Below, one piece after another: positions 44,802-51,572 of a stretch of DNA of 51,572 nucleotides. This stretch comes from CAYSDH01 sp964429805. GTDB lineage: Bacteria > Bacteroidota > Bacteroidia > Flavobacteriales_D > JABDKJ01. The stretch covers positions 1 through 51,572 of the forward strand of contig CAYSDH010000017.1 of assembly GCA_964429805.1 (NCBI GenBank), written 5' to 3'. Under the pieces are notes generated by a model. That model worked only from the letters and a program-made list of their open reading frames with translations, ran no database searches and had not been told where the DNA came from. Position numbers and translations under genes: made by a program. Every line of letters starts with the position of its first letter. Position 1 is the first letter of the stretch.

Positions 44802-44891
44802 GTAAATAATAAACTTCTCCTAAGCCCCCTCATTACAGTCTTTAAGCTGCTACTTGCTGAAACTTTCTAGTTTCTGTGACGTATCCCTATT

Positions 44892-44911
44892 GTCGTCACA
44901 CGAAAGACGAC
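44892..44911 (+). promoter_or_regulatory. Small inverted repeat upstream of the sugar dehydrogenase homolog
   Basis: GTCGTC and GACGAC are separated by 8 bases. It lies in the 151-bp region before the gene at 44953, followed by a TATTTTCG box-like octamer near 44932-44939. It could be an operator or leader hairpin; no factor is implied. Confidence 0.3.
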
Positions 44912-44952
44912 TGTTAACTTCAGTTACCAATATTATTTTCGAAAAAGAGATT

Positions 44953-46314
44953 ATGAAGAGAGAGAATGAGCTGGAAAAAATTTCCTGCGAAATAGAAAAT
45001 TACCACCTGACAAAAAGTACAGAAACTGTCTATGACGAGCTTAAAAAAGGTCATGCCAAAATTGCTATAGTGGGACTTGAACACACAGGTCTATCCATTG
45101 CTTTAGAATTTGGTAAAGACATGAATGTCATTGCCTTTGACGTCAATGAGGAGAAGATTGAAATGATGCGAAACGATACAGATCCTTCAGGTGAGATTTC
45201 GCCAGAATGGTTTGACAACAAAAGAATCAGTTTTACATCAAATTCAAAACAAATAGAAAATGCGAGGGTCTACATTGTCGCTGTGCCGACACCTGTAGAC
45301 GAATCAAATGCACCAAATCTCAAAGGACTTAAAAAGGCTACACTTGCTGTTGCTAAATGCTTGAAGAGGGGAGACTACGTGATTTTTGAGTCGACCGTTT
45401 ATCCTGGGTGTACAGAAGAAATCTGTCTGCCAATTTTAGAAAGCATCTCGGGCCTAAACGTCAATACAGAGTTTAAGATGGGCTACTCGCCTGAACGAAT
45501 TAACCAAGGTGATAAATCACATCCCGTAACGGCTATCAAAAAAATAGTCTCAGGCAGTGACACTGATTCTTGTCGTGAAATTGCAAAGATATACGGGCAC
45601 ATTATCAATGCAGGTGTATATCAAGCACCGAGTATAAGCGTTGCCGAAGCGGCCAAAGTGGTCGAGAACACGCAACGCGATGTCAACATAGCCCTCATGA
45701 ATGAGCTGGCCATGATTTTTGACAAAATGGACATCGATACGTTGGAAGTACTAAAGGCGGCTGGCACAAAGTGGAACTTCTTAGATTTTAATCCCGGTTT
45801 GGTTGGTGGTCAGTCCATTGGTGTAGATCCGTATTACTTGATTCACAAGGCGCGTAAACTTAAAGTTGATGCAGACGTAATCAAGAGCAGTCGTATGGTC
45901 AATGACTGGATGCCATACGAAATAGTGCATCGTGTGTTTGACGTGCTGCATGAAAAAGGACAGGCTCTTGACGGAGCGCGCATTCTGATTAAAGGAGTGA
46001 CGTTTAAAGAAAATGTGTCTGACATCAGGAATTCAAAGGCGGCAGAAATCGCTAATATTTTCAAGATGAAAAACGCGACAGTCGACATTATGGATCCTTT
46101 TGCCGATTCTGATTGCTTGCTGGAACAATATGATTTAGAGTTGTGCACCTCACCGGCCAATAACTATGACATTGTCATTCTGGCGGTATGTCACTGGCAA
46201 TACCAAGAGTTGACCACTGCAGATTTGAAAAAGTATTTTACCAAAGAGCCCCTAATATTTGACGTAAAAGGCATAATGCCTAAAGACGATAAGGTGAGAG
46301 TGATGACTCTTTAA
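44953..46314 (+). CDS. Nucleotide-sugar dehydrogenase homolog lacking the catalytic Cys (probable pseudoenzyme)
   Basis: The 453-residue product has the full layout of a UDP-GlcNAc/GalNAc dehydrogenase: Rossmann domain (residues 36-46 onward), VPTPVDESNAPNL, YSPERINQGDKSHP, the AEAAKVVENTQRDVNIALMNELAMIFDKM helix with Lys235, GTKWNFLDFNPGLVGG, and a C-terminal UDP-binding domain with TFKENVSDIRNSK. In the family the catalytic motif reads GGHCIGVDPYYL. Here it reads GGQSIGVDPYYL, so Cys288 and the preceding His are Ser and Gln. The dinucleotide motif GxGYxG reads GLEHTG, with the second Gly (residue 43) replaced by Glu. Both changes are clear at the codon level (cag tcc, and gaa). The gene stands alone, away from any capsule or O-antigen genes. 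The ATG at 44953 starts right after a box; an upstream ATG at 44854 adds unlikely residues. Confidence 0.88.
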   Translation: MKRENELEKISCEIENYHLTKSTETVYDELKKGHAKIAIVGLEHTGLSIALEFGKDMNVIAFDVNEEKIEMMRNDTDPSGEISPEWFDNKRISFTSNSKQIENARVYIVAVPTPVDESNAPNLKGLKKATLAVAKCLKRGDYVIFESTVYPGCTEEICLPILESISGLNVNTEFKMGYSPERINQGDKSHPVTAIKKIVSGSDTDSCREIAKIYGHIINAGVYQAPSISVAEAAKVVENTQRDVNIALMNELAMIFDKMDIDTLEVLKAAGTKWNFLDFNPGLVGGQSIGVDPYYLIHKARKLKVDADVIKSSRMVNDWMPYEIVHRVFDVLHEKGQALDGARILIKGVTFKENVSDIRNSKAAEIANIFKMKNATVDIMDPFADSDCLLEQYDLELCTSPANNYDIVILAVCHWQYQELTTADLKKYFTKEPLIFDVKGIMPKDDKVRVMTL

Positions 46315-46341
46315 GGTTTTAACTAAACACTATAATAACAC

Positions 46342-46373
46342 AAAAGGCGGCTCATCACGAGCCGCCTTTTTTA
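46342..46373. terminator. Bidirectional terminator between convergent genes
   Basis: A 12-bp stem (46342-46353 with 46359-46370) has A and T runs on both sides. It can serve the dehydrogenase homolog and the convergent ABC-F gene. Confidence 0.9.
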
Positions 46374-46390
46374 TTTGAGGTTTTTTGTTG

Positions 46391-48010
46391 TCACACTGCC
46401 AACAGCTCTTTACGCTGCTGTTTCACTTTGTCGCTTTTCAAGTATTCGTCAAACGTCATGAGTTTCTCAAGCGCACCGTGCGGGGTGAGTTCTACTATCT
46501 TGTTTGCCACAGTCTGCACAAAGGTGTGGTCATGAGAAGAGAAGAGCACCGTGCCAGGGAAGTCTTTCAGAGCATTGTTCATGGCCTGTATTGACTCAAG
46601 GTCGAGGTGGTTAGTTGGCTCATCTAAGATAAGTAGGTTCCCTTCTGAGAGCATCATGCGCGATACCATGCATCGTACCTTTTCTCCCCCAGAGAGTACT
46701 GAGCAGCTCTTGAAAATCTCATCTCCGCTAAAGAGCATTTTACCGAGAAAACCACGTATAAATACTTCATCTTTTTCAGTAGAATATTGTCTCAGCCAGT
46801 CTACCAAGTTGTCATCAACTGACGAGAAGTAGTGGGCGTTTTCGTTAGGCAGATAGGCTGGCGTAATCGTCTCGCCAAACTTAAACTCACCACCATCAGC
46901 ATAGTCTTCACCCATCAAGATGTTAAACAGCGCGGTGATGGCCATGTGGTCATCAGCCAGAAAAGCAATCTTGTCTCCCTTGACCACATTGAGGTCAAAG
47001 TCTTTGAAGAGTGTGCTGCCATCATTCTCTTTGGTCAATCCTTCGATGTGCAGTATCTGATCTCCTGCCTCTCTTCCTTGATTTAAAATAATAGCAGGGT
47101 ACCTGCGTGAAGAAGGCTGAATGTCTTCCACATTGATTTTTTCCAAGAGCTTCTTTCTACTCGTAGCTTGCTTAGACTTGGAGGCGTTAGCAGAAAATCG
47201 TGCAATGAAATCTTGCAGTTCTTTCTTTTTGTCTTCCGCTTTTTTGTTGAGTTGAGATCGCTGACGCAGCGCCAGTTGAGACGACTCGTACCAGAAACTA
47301 TAATTACCAGTAAAGAGTTTGAGCTTGCTAAAGTCAATGTCTGCAGTATGCGTACAAACCGTGTCGAGGAAGTGACGGTCGTGAGACACCACAATGACTG
47401 TGTTTTTAAAATTGAGCAAAAAATCTTCTAGCCAGCCTACCGTTCTAATGTCAAGGTCGTTAGTTGGCTCATCAAGAATTAAGATGTCTGGATTACCAAA
47501 AAGAGACTGAGCAAGAAGGATTCTCACTTTTTGACTACCGTCTAGATCTTGGAGCAGTCGCTCATGGTCACTTTCTTTGATGCCGAGTCCGCTGAGCAGA
47601 GAACCGGCTTCAGATTCGGCCTCCCATCCATTCATTTCAGCAAACTGCTCTTCCAGCTCGGCCGCTTTGATGCCATCTGCCTCATCAAAATCAGGCTTCA
47701 TGTAGATGGCGTCTTTTTCTTCTTTGAGTGCCCACAGCTCTTTGTGGCCCATCAGTACCGTGTTGAGTACAGATACTTCATCATACTCAAAGTGGTTTTG
47801 CTTGAGAAAAGAGATGCGCTTTCCAGCCTCTATTTCTACGTGACCACCAGTCGGGTCTATGTCTCCGTGCAGAATCTTCAGAAAGGTAGATTTACCCGCG
47901 CCATTGGCGCCAATGATGCCGTAGCAATTGCCTTGAGTGAATTTGACATTCACTTCATCGAAGAGGATTCGCTTACCAAATTGAAGAGAAACGTTGTGTG
48001 CAGTAATCAT
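46391..48010 (-). CDS. ABC-F family ATPase (YbiT-like)
   Basis: The 539-residue protein has two ABC domains joined by a charged linker (RQRSQLNKKAEDKKKELQDF). Domain 1 has Walker A GANGAGKST, signature-like LDGSQKVRILLAQ and Walker B ILILDEPTNDLD. Domain 2 has signature LSGGEKVRCMVSRMM and Walker B LLILDEPTNHLDLES. The place where Walker A of domain 2 should lie (GDKIAFLADDHMAITALFNIL) lacks the GKT/S motif, which appears to be a feature of this bacteroidotal subgroup. ABC-F proteins bind the ribosomal E site and either rescue stalled ribosomes or protect them from antibiotics. No membrane part is present. Start ATG 48010, 18 bases after a TACCTTCG box. Confidence 0.92.
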   Translation of the reverse strand: MITAHNVSLQFGKRILFDEVNVKFTQGNCYGIIGANGAGKSTFLKILHGDIDPTGGHVEIEAGKRISFLKQNHFEYDEVSVLNTVLMGHKELWALKEEKDAIYMKPDFDEADGIKAAELEEQFAEMNGWEAESEAGSLLSGLGIKESDHERLLQDLDGSQKVRILLAQSLFGNPDILILDEPTNDLDIRTVGWLEDFLLNFKNTVIVVSHDRHFLDTVCTHTADIDFSKLKLFTGNYSFWYESSQLALRQRSQLNKKAEDKKKELQDFIARFSANASKSKQATSRKKLLEKINVEDIQPSSRRYPAIILNQGREAGDQILHIEGLTKENDGSTLFKDFDLNVVKGDKIAFLADDHMAITALFNILMGEDYADGGEFKFGETITPAYLPNENAHYFSSVDDNLVDWLRQYSTEKDEVFIRGFLGKMLFSGDEIFKSCSVLSGGEKVRCMVSRMMLSEGNLLILDEPTNHLDLESIQAMNNALKDFPGTVLFSSHDHTFVQTVANKIVELTPHGALEKLMTFDEYLKSDKVKQQRKELLAV

Positions 48011-48028
48011 AAGAATTTTTCTGAGCCG

Positions 48029-48036
48029 CGAAGGTA
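48029..48036 (-). promoter_or_regulatory. Possible -7 box of the ABC-F gene
   Basis: The minus strand reads TACCTTCG, one mismatch from TAnnTTTG, placed 18 bases before the ATG at 48010. Confidence 0.4.
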
Positions 48037-48462
48037 GGTCAATTAAGCGTGTCTAGCTCTAAGAAAGACTAGATTTAATAGTACAGGAAGCTGTGATTTA
48101 TTCCGCCCATTTTTGAGTGTCAGATGGTGGTTGATTCATCAAATGATTCATTGAAGCACATAGTCCAGTCTTTCAAAAACAAAAGTACTCAGCGGACCTT
48201 TGGAGTCGAATAGTTAGATTTCGTCAATCAAGTTGGTCTTATTTAAAGGCATGTTTTAAGACGAGTGATGCCTCCAATTATAAGCCTAGTCGATGCAATA
48301 GGCGTGTGTGTCGAAATCTTAATAAACTAAAACTGGACAATTCGGGTTTTTACGACCTTCATAGTACTGAGAAAGAATGTGTTTTTCGGTACACTTTATT
48401 TCAGTTTTTCCGTCATTTGACAAACTACTTCATACCTAACAGACAATAAAAAACTCATAGAG
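48037..48462 (+). other. Intergenic region of 426 bp
   Basis: No gene, RNA family or clear terminator was identified. There are two weak palindromic stretches, one near 48051-48072 (TCTAG to CTAGA) and another near 48249-48273 (GGCAT to ATGCC). The region is AT-rich and must contain the promoter of the lipoprotein gene, but no perfect -7 box was found. Confidence 0.4.
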
Positions 48463-50577
48463 ATGATTAATACTCGCGGCATCAAATTAGTTCTCACACT
48501 TACTTTATCCATGATTCTTCTCTTTTCCTGCTCAAAGGAAGATGCTACCCAGCGCAGCGCGCAAGATGATTCTCAGTCTTTAAGGAGTGTTTATTTATCT
48601 GGTCAAGATGTGAAAGCTGACTTTCAGGGATTAGTAATGGATGAAAATGCTGTGCCCATGTCAGGAGTGGATATCACCATTGGCAGTCGTACGACCATGA
48701 CAGACAGTGATGGAAGATTTAGCCTTCTGCAAGTCACCGTGGATCAGCAAAGAGCATACGTCACGGCAGAATTGGCGGGTTATTTTCATGGTAGCAGAGT
48801 ACTAATCCCTTCCACCAACGGTATGAATAAGGTGCGTATTTCGATGTTGCCATTGACAGTGACTGGAGTAGTGGAGAGTGAAGTAGGAGGAGAGGTCAGC
48901 CACAGTTCGGGCGCCAAACTGACATTTACAGACGGGAATGTGTCTACCTCTGCTGGTGAGGTATACACAGGACAAGTCCACGTAGCGATGACCTATCTCG
49001 ATCCAATGAGTGAAACACTGAGCGACATCATGCCAGGTGATCTTTCTGCGCTAGACGAGCAAGACCGTTTTGGAATGCTGCTCACATATGGCATGATTGG
49101 CGTGGAGTTAATGAGTCCATCAGGAGAAGAACTTCAAGTGATGGCAGGGGAGACTGTAGATGTTCAAATTCCTATTCCTGCTGACCAGGCTTCTTCTGCG
49201 CCTGAGAGTATTCCGCTTTGGCACTTTGATGAAATAGAAGGAGTGTGGAAAGAAGAAGGACAGGCCCTTCGTGATGGTGATGTATATGTGGGTCAAGTGA
49301 GCCACTTCTCGTTTTGGAATTGCGACTCGTTTGAGAGTGTGGTAAACCTTAGTGGTGTCATCAATACGAATAATGGTGCTACTGGAGTACAGGGCGTATC
49401 TGTGCAGATAACCTTGCAAGACGGTTCTGGATTTGCAGGTGTAGATGTCACTGATGCCGATGGAGCCTATGGAGGTAATGTGCCTGCAGACATACCACTA
49501 CTTGTTGAGTTTTTTAGTCCTTGTGGTGAGCTACTCTACACGGAGTCAGTTCCTGCCCTGACAGAAGATTACGTGCTGAGCCCATTTGACTATCCTCAAG
49601 AAGATATAATCACAATATCTGGTGTGGCGCTAGATTGTAATGGTGATGCTATTTCTAGTGGCTATGTACTCATTGACACGCCTGCTGAAGACTACACCGC
49701 GCAGCTTAATGCAGATGGGTCTTTTTTGATGACTACTGCGCTGTGTGATGGTTTTGCTGGTAACTTAACTGTGTTCAGCAACCTAACTCAATGGACATCT
49801 GACTCAGAGCCAGTAACAGGACCTCCAGGAGGAAACATTACAATTGCCACCATTACATTTTCTGGAATCTGCCAATCGAGCATCGAAGGCATAGCCCAAG
49901 ATTGCAGTGGCAGCCCTTTAACTGACGGAGTTGTTACCGTGTCTCTTGACGGAGATGTGCTTGGCTCTACAATGGTTGAAAGCGATGGAAGCTACACGGT
50001 CGATATTGCAGGGATAGAATCTACTCAAGATGTGGATGTCTTTATCACTGATGCTGATGTAAACTTCTCTACCTCATTCGTTGCGACAGTTAACCCGGGC
50101 AGTTCAGTGACAGTTGCCACGGCACAAGTATGTGATGTCTATGAGGGCGACTACTTGCTGTTTGAGGTAGAAGGTCAAGTCATATTGCTAACAGACGCAC
50201 TGTTTTCAGCTCAGACTACACAGCCGGCCACCTTGGCCACGTCTACCTATAATGTAATAGGTGAAGAAGACTCCATGCACGGTCATGTTGATTCTTTCCA
50301 ATTTGGAATTGGCGTTGGTATGTACACTGCTCCTGAAGACTTTGACATCTTGCTGGAGTTGTATGATTTCGAAGTTGGAACATACTTTCACACCATCTAT
50401 TCCAATTCAGATGACACGAGTATTGATGTAAATGTGACAGCCTTTCCAACAGTGAGTGGAGAGCAGTGCACAGGTACTTTTTCCGGTACTTCACAGATGC
50501 AGGTAAGCCATGATGGCATTATCACGGCATCAGGCATAGTGCCGATGAGTGGTCACTGGAGAACCACGTTGGATTAA
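48463..50577 (+). CDS. Large surface lipoprotein with carboxypeptidase-regulatory-like beta domains
   Basis: The 704-residue product has a lipoprotein signal (LTLTLSMILLFSC, lipobox Cys23). The mature part contains a CarboxypepD-regulatory-like domain (FQGLVMDENAVPMSGVDITIGSRTTMTDSDGRFSL), a FAM171-like segment (VVESEVGGEVSHSSGAKLTF, VHVAMTYLDPMSETLSDIMPGDLSA, FGMLLTYGMIGVELMSPSGE, LWHFDEIEGVWKEEG, VSHFSFWNCDS), and three further repeated beta domains (LSGVINTNNGATGVQGVSV, ISGVALDCNGDAISSGYV, SIEGIAQDCSGSPLTDGVV). It is probably a surface adhesin-like or binding protein. No enzyme motif is visible. Confidence 0.8.
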   Translation: MINTRGIKLVLTLTLSMILLFSCSKEDATQRSAQDDSQSLRSVYLSGQDVKADFQGLVMDENAVPMSGVDITIGSRTTMTDSDGRFSLLQVTVDQQRAYVTAELAGYFHGSRVLIPSTNGMNKVRISMLPLTVTGVVESEVGGEVSHSSGAKLTFTDGNVSTSAGEVYTGQVHVAMTYLDPMSETLSDIMPGDLSALDEQDRFGMLLTYGMIGVELMSPSGEELQVMAGETVDVQIPIPADQASSAPESIPLWHFDEIEGVWKEEGQALRDGDVYVGQVSHFSFWNCDSFESVVNLSGVINTNNGATGVQGVSVQITLQDGSGFAGVDVTDADGAYGGNVPADIPLLVEFFSPCGELLYTESVPALTEDYVLSPFDYPQEDIITISGVALDCNGDAISSGYVLIDTPAEDYTAQLNADGSFLMTTALCDGFAGNLTVFSNLTQWTSDSEPVTGPPGGNITIATITFSGICQSSIEGIAQDCSGSPLTDGVVTVSLDGDVLGSTMVESDGSYTVDIAGIESTQDVDVFITDADVNFSTSFVATVNPGSSVTVATAQVCDVYEGDYLLFEVEGQVILLTDALFSAQTTQPATLATSTYNVIGEEDSMHGHVDSFQFGIGVGMYTAPEDFDILLELYDFEVGTYFHTIYSNSDDTSIDVNVTAFPTVSGEQCTGTFSGTSQMQVSHDGIITASGIVPMSGHWRTTLD

Positions 50578-50608
50578 GGTTTTTGGCTGTCTCGTAGAGA
50601 CCCTAACC

Positions 50609-50901
50609 ATGCCCAAAACCGGATACGTCTGCATAACCATATAAACCGAACGGTACTTTATGTTGGCGTGACCAGTAAACTGCAACAATCCATCCGGACT
50701 CATCAAGACTATCCTTCGGGTTTTGTGAAACAGTATAATGTGCACTACTGCGTATACTTCGAAAAGGTGATTGGCATGATGAATGCGATTAACCGTGAAG
50801 GGCAGATTAAACGTTGGTCTCGGGAAAAGAAATTGACCTTGGTTAAGAAAGTGAATCCTGGTTTAGAGTTTTTAAATGAAGAGATATTTGGTGAAAGTTA
50901 A
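50609..50901 (+). pseudogene. GIY-YIG endonuclease, frameshifted
   Basis: Frame 1 starts at ATG 50609 with MPKTGYVCI, the normal beginning of bacteroidotal mini GIY-YIG nucleases. The family sequence continues in another frame from 50635: NHINRTVLYVGVTSKLQQSI, then GFVKQYNVHYCVYFE and NREGQIKRWSREKKL. Adding one A to the run at 50635-50636 would restore an open frame of about 98 residues with the GYV..YVG motif complete. It is therefore either a pseudogene with a single-base deletion or a sequencing error in this assembly. Family members are 80-100 residues, and their function in these genomes is unknown. It follows the lipoprotein gene and precedes a palindromic repeat. Confidence 0.8.
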
Positions 50902-50903
50902 TT

Positions 50904-50926
50904 GCCCAGCGCGCTGGGCTTTTATT
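50904..50926 (+). terminator. GC-rich palindromic terminator after the GIY-YIG gene
   Basis: An exact 16-base palindrome (50904-50919) is followed by TTTTATT. It directly follows the nuclease stop codon. Confidence 0.75.
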
Positions 50927-50947
50927 GGCTACTCGTTAGAGTTAAAC

Positions 50948-51042
50948 AGATTTCTCGGCTACACTTTGTTTCGCTCGAAATGACGGTTTTCCAAAAAAAA
51001 AAGCCGTCATTTCGACTAAGGCGACAGCCGCACGGAGAAATC
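50948..51042. repeat. Bacteroidota palindromic (REP-like) inverted repeat
   Basis: Two arms of about 39 bp (50948-50986 and 51004-51042) are imperfect reverse complements. Their outer ends carry GATTTCTC/GAGAAATC, and their inner ends carry CGAAATGACGG/CCGTCATTTCG. The spacer is T4CC followed by an A10 run. Repeats with this GTCATTTCG...GAGAAATC pattern are dispersed in many Bacteroidota genomes. The arms can form a long cruciform or hairpin transcript. Confidence 0.8.
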
Positions 51043-51047
51043 CCGTC

Positions 51048-51346
51048 AATGTGCAGAACACAGGTAAATCAAAACACCTTTTAAATAGACCCTTCATTTT
51101 CCAAACGGCTTTTAAATCAAAAGTTGCGTCCTGTATCACTCAATATAAAAAGTGCGTTTGCCAGAAGAAAAACCGGGCCAGCGATGGCGAGAATTGTGTT
51201 TGGACTAGATTCACTGCCTGATGAGTCCCGAAAACCGATGAATTGCGAAGTGCAGAGCAGTATGCATACCTGAAGAAGACAAGTGCCGGGTTGAAGGATT
51301 TTTTCTTCTTGACCTTTTTGTATTCTAAGCTGTTGACATTTGCAAA
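51048..51346. other. Non-coding or degraded region between the repeat and the transposase
   Basis: About 300 bp with no gene that has a normal start. On the minus strand one frame is open through much of it and ends in a hydrophobic stretch (TILAIAGPVFLLANALFIL, then a stop near 51127), which looks like the C-terminus of a truncated membrane protein. It may also hold the end of the adjacent insertion sequence. Confidence 0.35.
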
Positions 51347-51572
51347 TTAGGCTGCATTTCGGTACTTATCTATCTGAAGATAAGGGGATTGTCTTTTTAC
51401 TGCCGCAAAGGCTCTTGTTATCATCTTAAATACCAGGGCATTTTTGACTTTGTTCTTGTGCTTTCCTTCAGCGATTCGTTTTCGATAATAAGTGGCTAAC
51501 TCGTTTTTGCTCGTAGTGGTTCTTTTTGGGTCAAGCCAAAAACGAACGAATGGTACAAGGAAGAAGGATTCC
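51347..51572 (-). mobile_element. IS110-like transposase, C-terminal fragment (continues beyond window)
   Basis: The minus strand is open from the window edge to a TAA at 51347 and encodes about 75 residues. The segment ELATYYRKRIAEGKHKNKVKNALVFKMITRAFAAVKRQSPYL matches the C-terminal pattern of IS110/IS116 transposases (YY-x-R/K-x3-EGK-x-K...NA...K...R.FA.V). These are DEDD-type recombinases that use a structured bridge RNA encoded in the element's non-coding end. Most of the gene lies outside the window. Scaffolds often end at such repeats, which fits the position at the edge. Confidence 0.65.

Noticed and set aside
50942..51139. Minus-strand 65-codon open frame over the palindrome
   Set aside because: It covers the inverted repeat and A10 spacer and has no family features.
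1..51572. CRISPR array, restriction or phage-defence system
   Set aside because: No regularly spaced direct repeats and no cas, restriction-modification or toxin-antitoxin genes were seen.

Overview
The window reads as a scaffold from a Bacteroidota genome, most likely a marine Flavobacteriales-like lineage. The evidence is several secreted proteins with the C-terminal type IX secretion (T9SS) sorting domain, SusD/TonB-style lipoprotein biology, promoters with the Bacteroidota -7 box TAnnTTTG, and the conserved order bamD - rpoZ (Rpb6-like) - coaBC - DUF4835. DnaE carries an N-terminal 3'-5' exonuclease, as in other flavobacteria. Three 10-N assembly gaps (12187-12196, 18203-18212, 35126-35135) each interrupt a gene. 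All coding calls come from reading the sequence, and no database search was possible.

Layout. 1-6602: partial HlyD-type adaptor, a T9SS-secreted protein, a secreted coiled-coil protein, a membrane-anchored alpha/beta hydrolase, a SAM methyltransferase and a penicillin-acylase-family enzyme. 6608-9789: a cobalamin riboswitch controlling a BtuB-like TonB receptor and a beta-propeller lipoprotein that resembles BtuG, which together form a vitamin B12 uptake unit. 9791-13910: a secreted hypothetical, a class C beta-lactamase-like serine hydrolase, a gapped Smr-domain protein, RNase P RNA (rnpB) and a TIGR02757 protein. 13903-22030: an orphan propeller histidine kinase, a LolD-like ATPase and dnaE, all on the minus strand with short overlaps.

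22262-29901: a thioredoxin-like Omp28/T9SS protein, rpsP with a very long acidic Ala/Glu tail, a lipoprotein and DUF5723 outer-membrane pair, then rimM and trmN6. 29905-34276: two tandem paralogous choice-of-anchor B (LVIVD) T9SS proteins and an alpha-oxoamine synthase. 34412-37781: the bamD/rpoZ/coaBC/DUF4835 block, with a suspicious insertion in bamD. 37788-43119: small envelope proteins, including a tandem pair of diverged secreted paralogs, a polytopic membrane protein, DUF2461 and an exonuclease/GIY-YIG/UvrC-like fusion. 43338-50577: a SpoIIE-type phosphatase, a nucleotide-sugar dehydrogenase homolog that has lost its catalytic Cys and a dinucleotide-binding Gly, an ABC-F ATPase and a large surface lipoprotein. 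50578-51572: accessory DNA with a frameshifted GIY-YIG nuclease, a Bacteroidota palindromic repeat and the end of an IS110-like transposase.

The points most worth a second look are the catalytically altered sugar dehydrogenase, the bamD insertion flanked by a 5-bp duplication, the riboswitch-btuB-btuG unit, the GIY-YIG/palindrome association, the ribosomal protein S16 tail, and promoters placed so close to start codons that several mRNAs should be leaderless.
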